Below, piece after piece: positions 63,087 through 64,000 of a stretch of 64,000 bases of DNA. Location of the stretch: positions 99,210-163,209 of the forward strand of contig JAIXZY010000003.1 in assembly GCA_027489355.1 (NCBI GenBank). The letters are read 5' to 3'. The DNA comes from Paracoccaceae bacterium (lineage in GTDB: Bacteria; Pseudomonadota; Alphaproteobacteria; Rhodobacterales; Rhodobacteraceae). The position numbers were made by a program, and so were the translations under genes. The notes beneath the pieces were generated by a model. The model worked only from the letters and a program-made list of their open reading frames with translations. It had not been told where the DNA came from and did no database searches. Within the stretch, counting starts at the first letter, position 1; every line of letters starts with the position of its first letter.

Positions 63087-64000
<914 letters not shown>

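Overview
The window reads as a GC-rich chromosome segment from an alphaproteobacterium of the Rhodobacteraceae (Rhodobacter/Tabrizicola/Gemmobacter-like). The evidence is protein content and gene order: sdhC-sdhD-sdhA next to a mesaconyl-CoA hydratase, a DUF1737 gene, nnrU and a (3S)-malyl-CoA thioesterase, then mdh; two DUF1127 small proteins, one divergent from a LysR gene; and a phosphatidylcholine synthase. No rRNA, tRNA, CRISPR array, prophage or complete insertion sequence was seen. Most genes are packed in operons with 4-base ATGA/GTGA or TGATG overlaps, and intergenic gaps carry palindromic elements.

Layout. 0-4.6 kb (minus): sdhCDA followed by four non-TCA genes; sdhB is not in the window. 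4.8-10.2 kb: ethylmalonyl-CoA pathway genes, a TSUP exporter and mdh. 10.5-13.4 kb: a DMT transporter and an ArgP regulator divergent from an ACT protein and an ArgO/LysE exporter. 13.5-18.6 kb (minus): cspA, yebC, lipoprotein, SLC13 transporter, DMT transporter, ymdB. 19-22.1 kb: Lhr-type helicase and PdeM nuclease (DNA repair). 22.2-26 kb (minus): tetrahydrofolate C1 operon fhs / chorismate mutase / two different folD genes. 26.2-28.5 kb: MOSC protein, Tam-like methyltransferase, CorA. 28.6-37.8 kb (minus): ybgC-tolQRAB-pal-cpoB-tilS-ftsH, the cell-envelope Tol-Pal machine with two housekeeping genes. 39.6-41.8 kb: ruvCAB. 42-47.8 kb: DUF1127 with a structured leader, prmA, msrA, priA. 47.9-50.3 kb: fructose-6-phosphate aldolase/transaldolase, a cluster of three repeat types, an AT-rich foreign-looking DUF2971 gene, an orphan BrnA-like gene. 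50.5-52.8 kb: DUF484-xerC and pcs. 53-55.7 kb: DMT transporter, LysR-ogt-DUF3253 divergent from a second DUF1127. 55.8-58.7 kb: ileS. 59.3-61.4 kb: small proteins, a methyltransferase and a secreted EF-hand-like protein. 61.5-64 kb: class III aminotransferase divergent from sucC (cut by the window end).

The most interesting observations are these. (1) A palindrome with core GTGATCAC is repeated at exactly 21-bp spacing, two copies upstream of sdhC and three upstream of sucC, which suggests one multimeric regulator acting on TCA-cycle genes at both ends of the window. (2) The palindrome with arms GTAGGGTGGGCG occurs four times, always within a few bases of the 3' end of a minus-strand gene. 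(3) The second FolD has natural changes at two conserved active-site positions, including Lys to Gln in the YxxxK motif. (4) An AT-rich DUF2971 gene sits beside a nest of repeat elements. (5) A leader with a factor-independent terminator structure lies ahead of the first DUF1127 gene.
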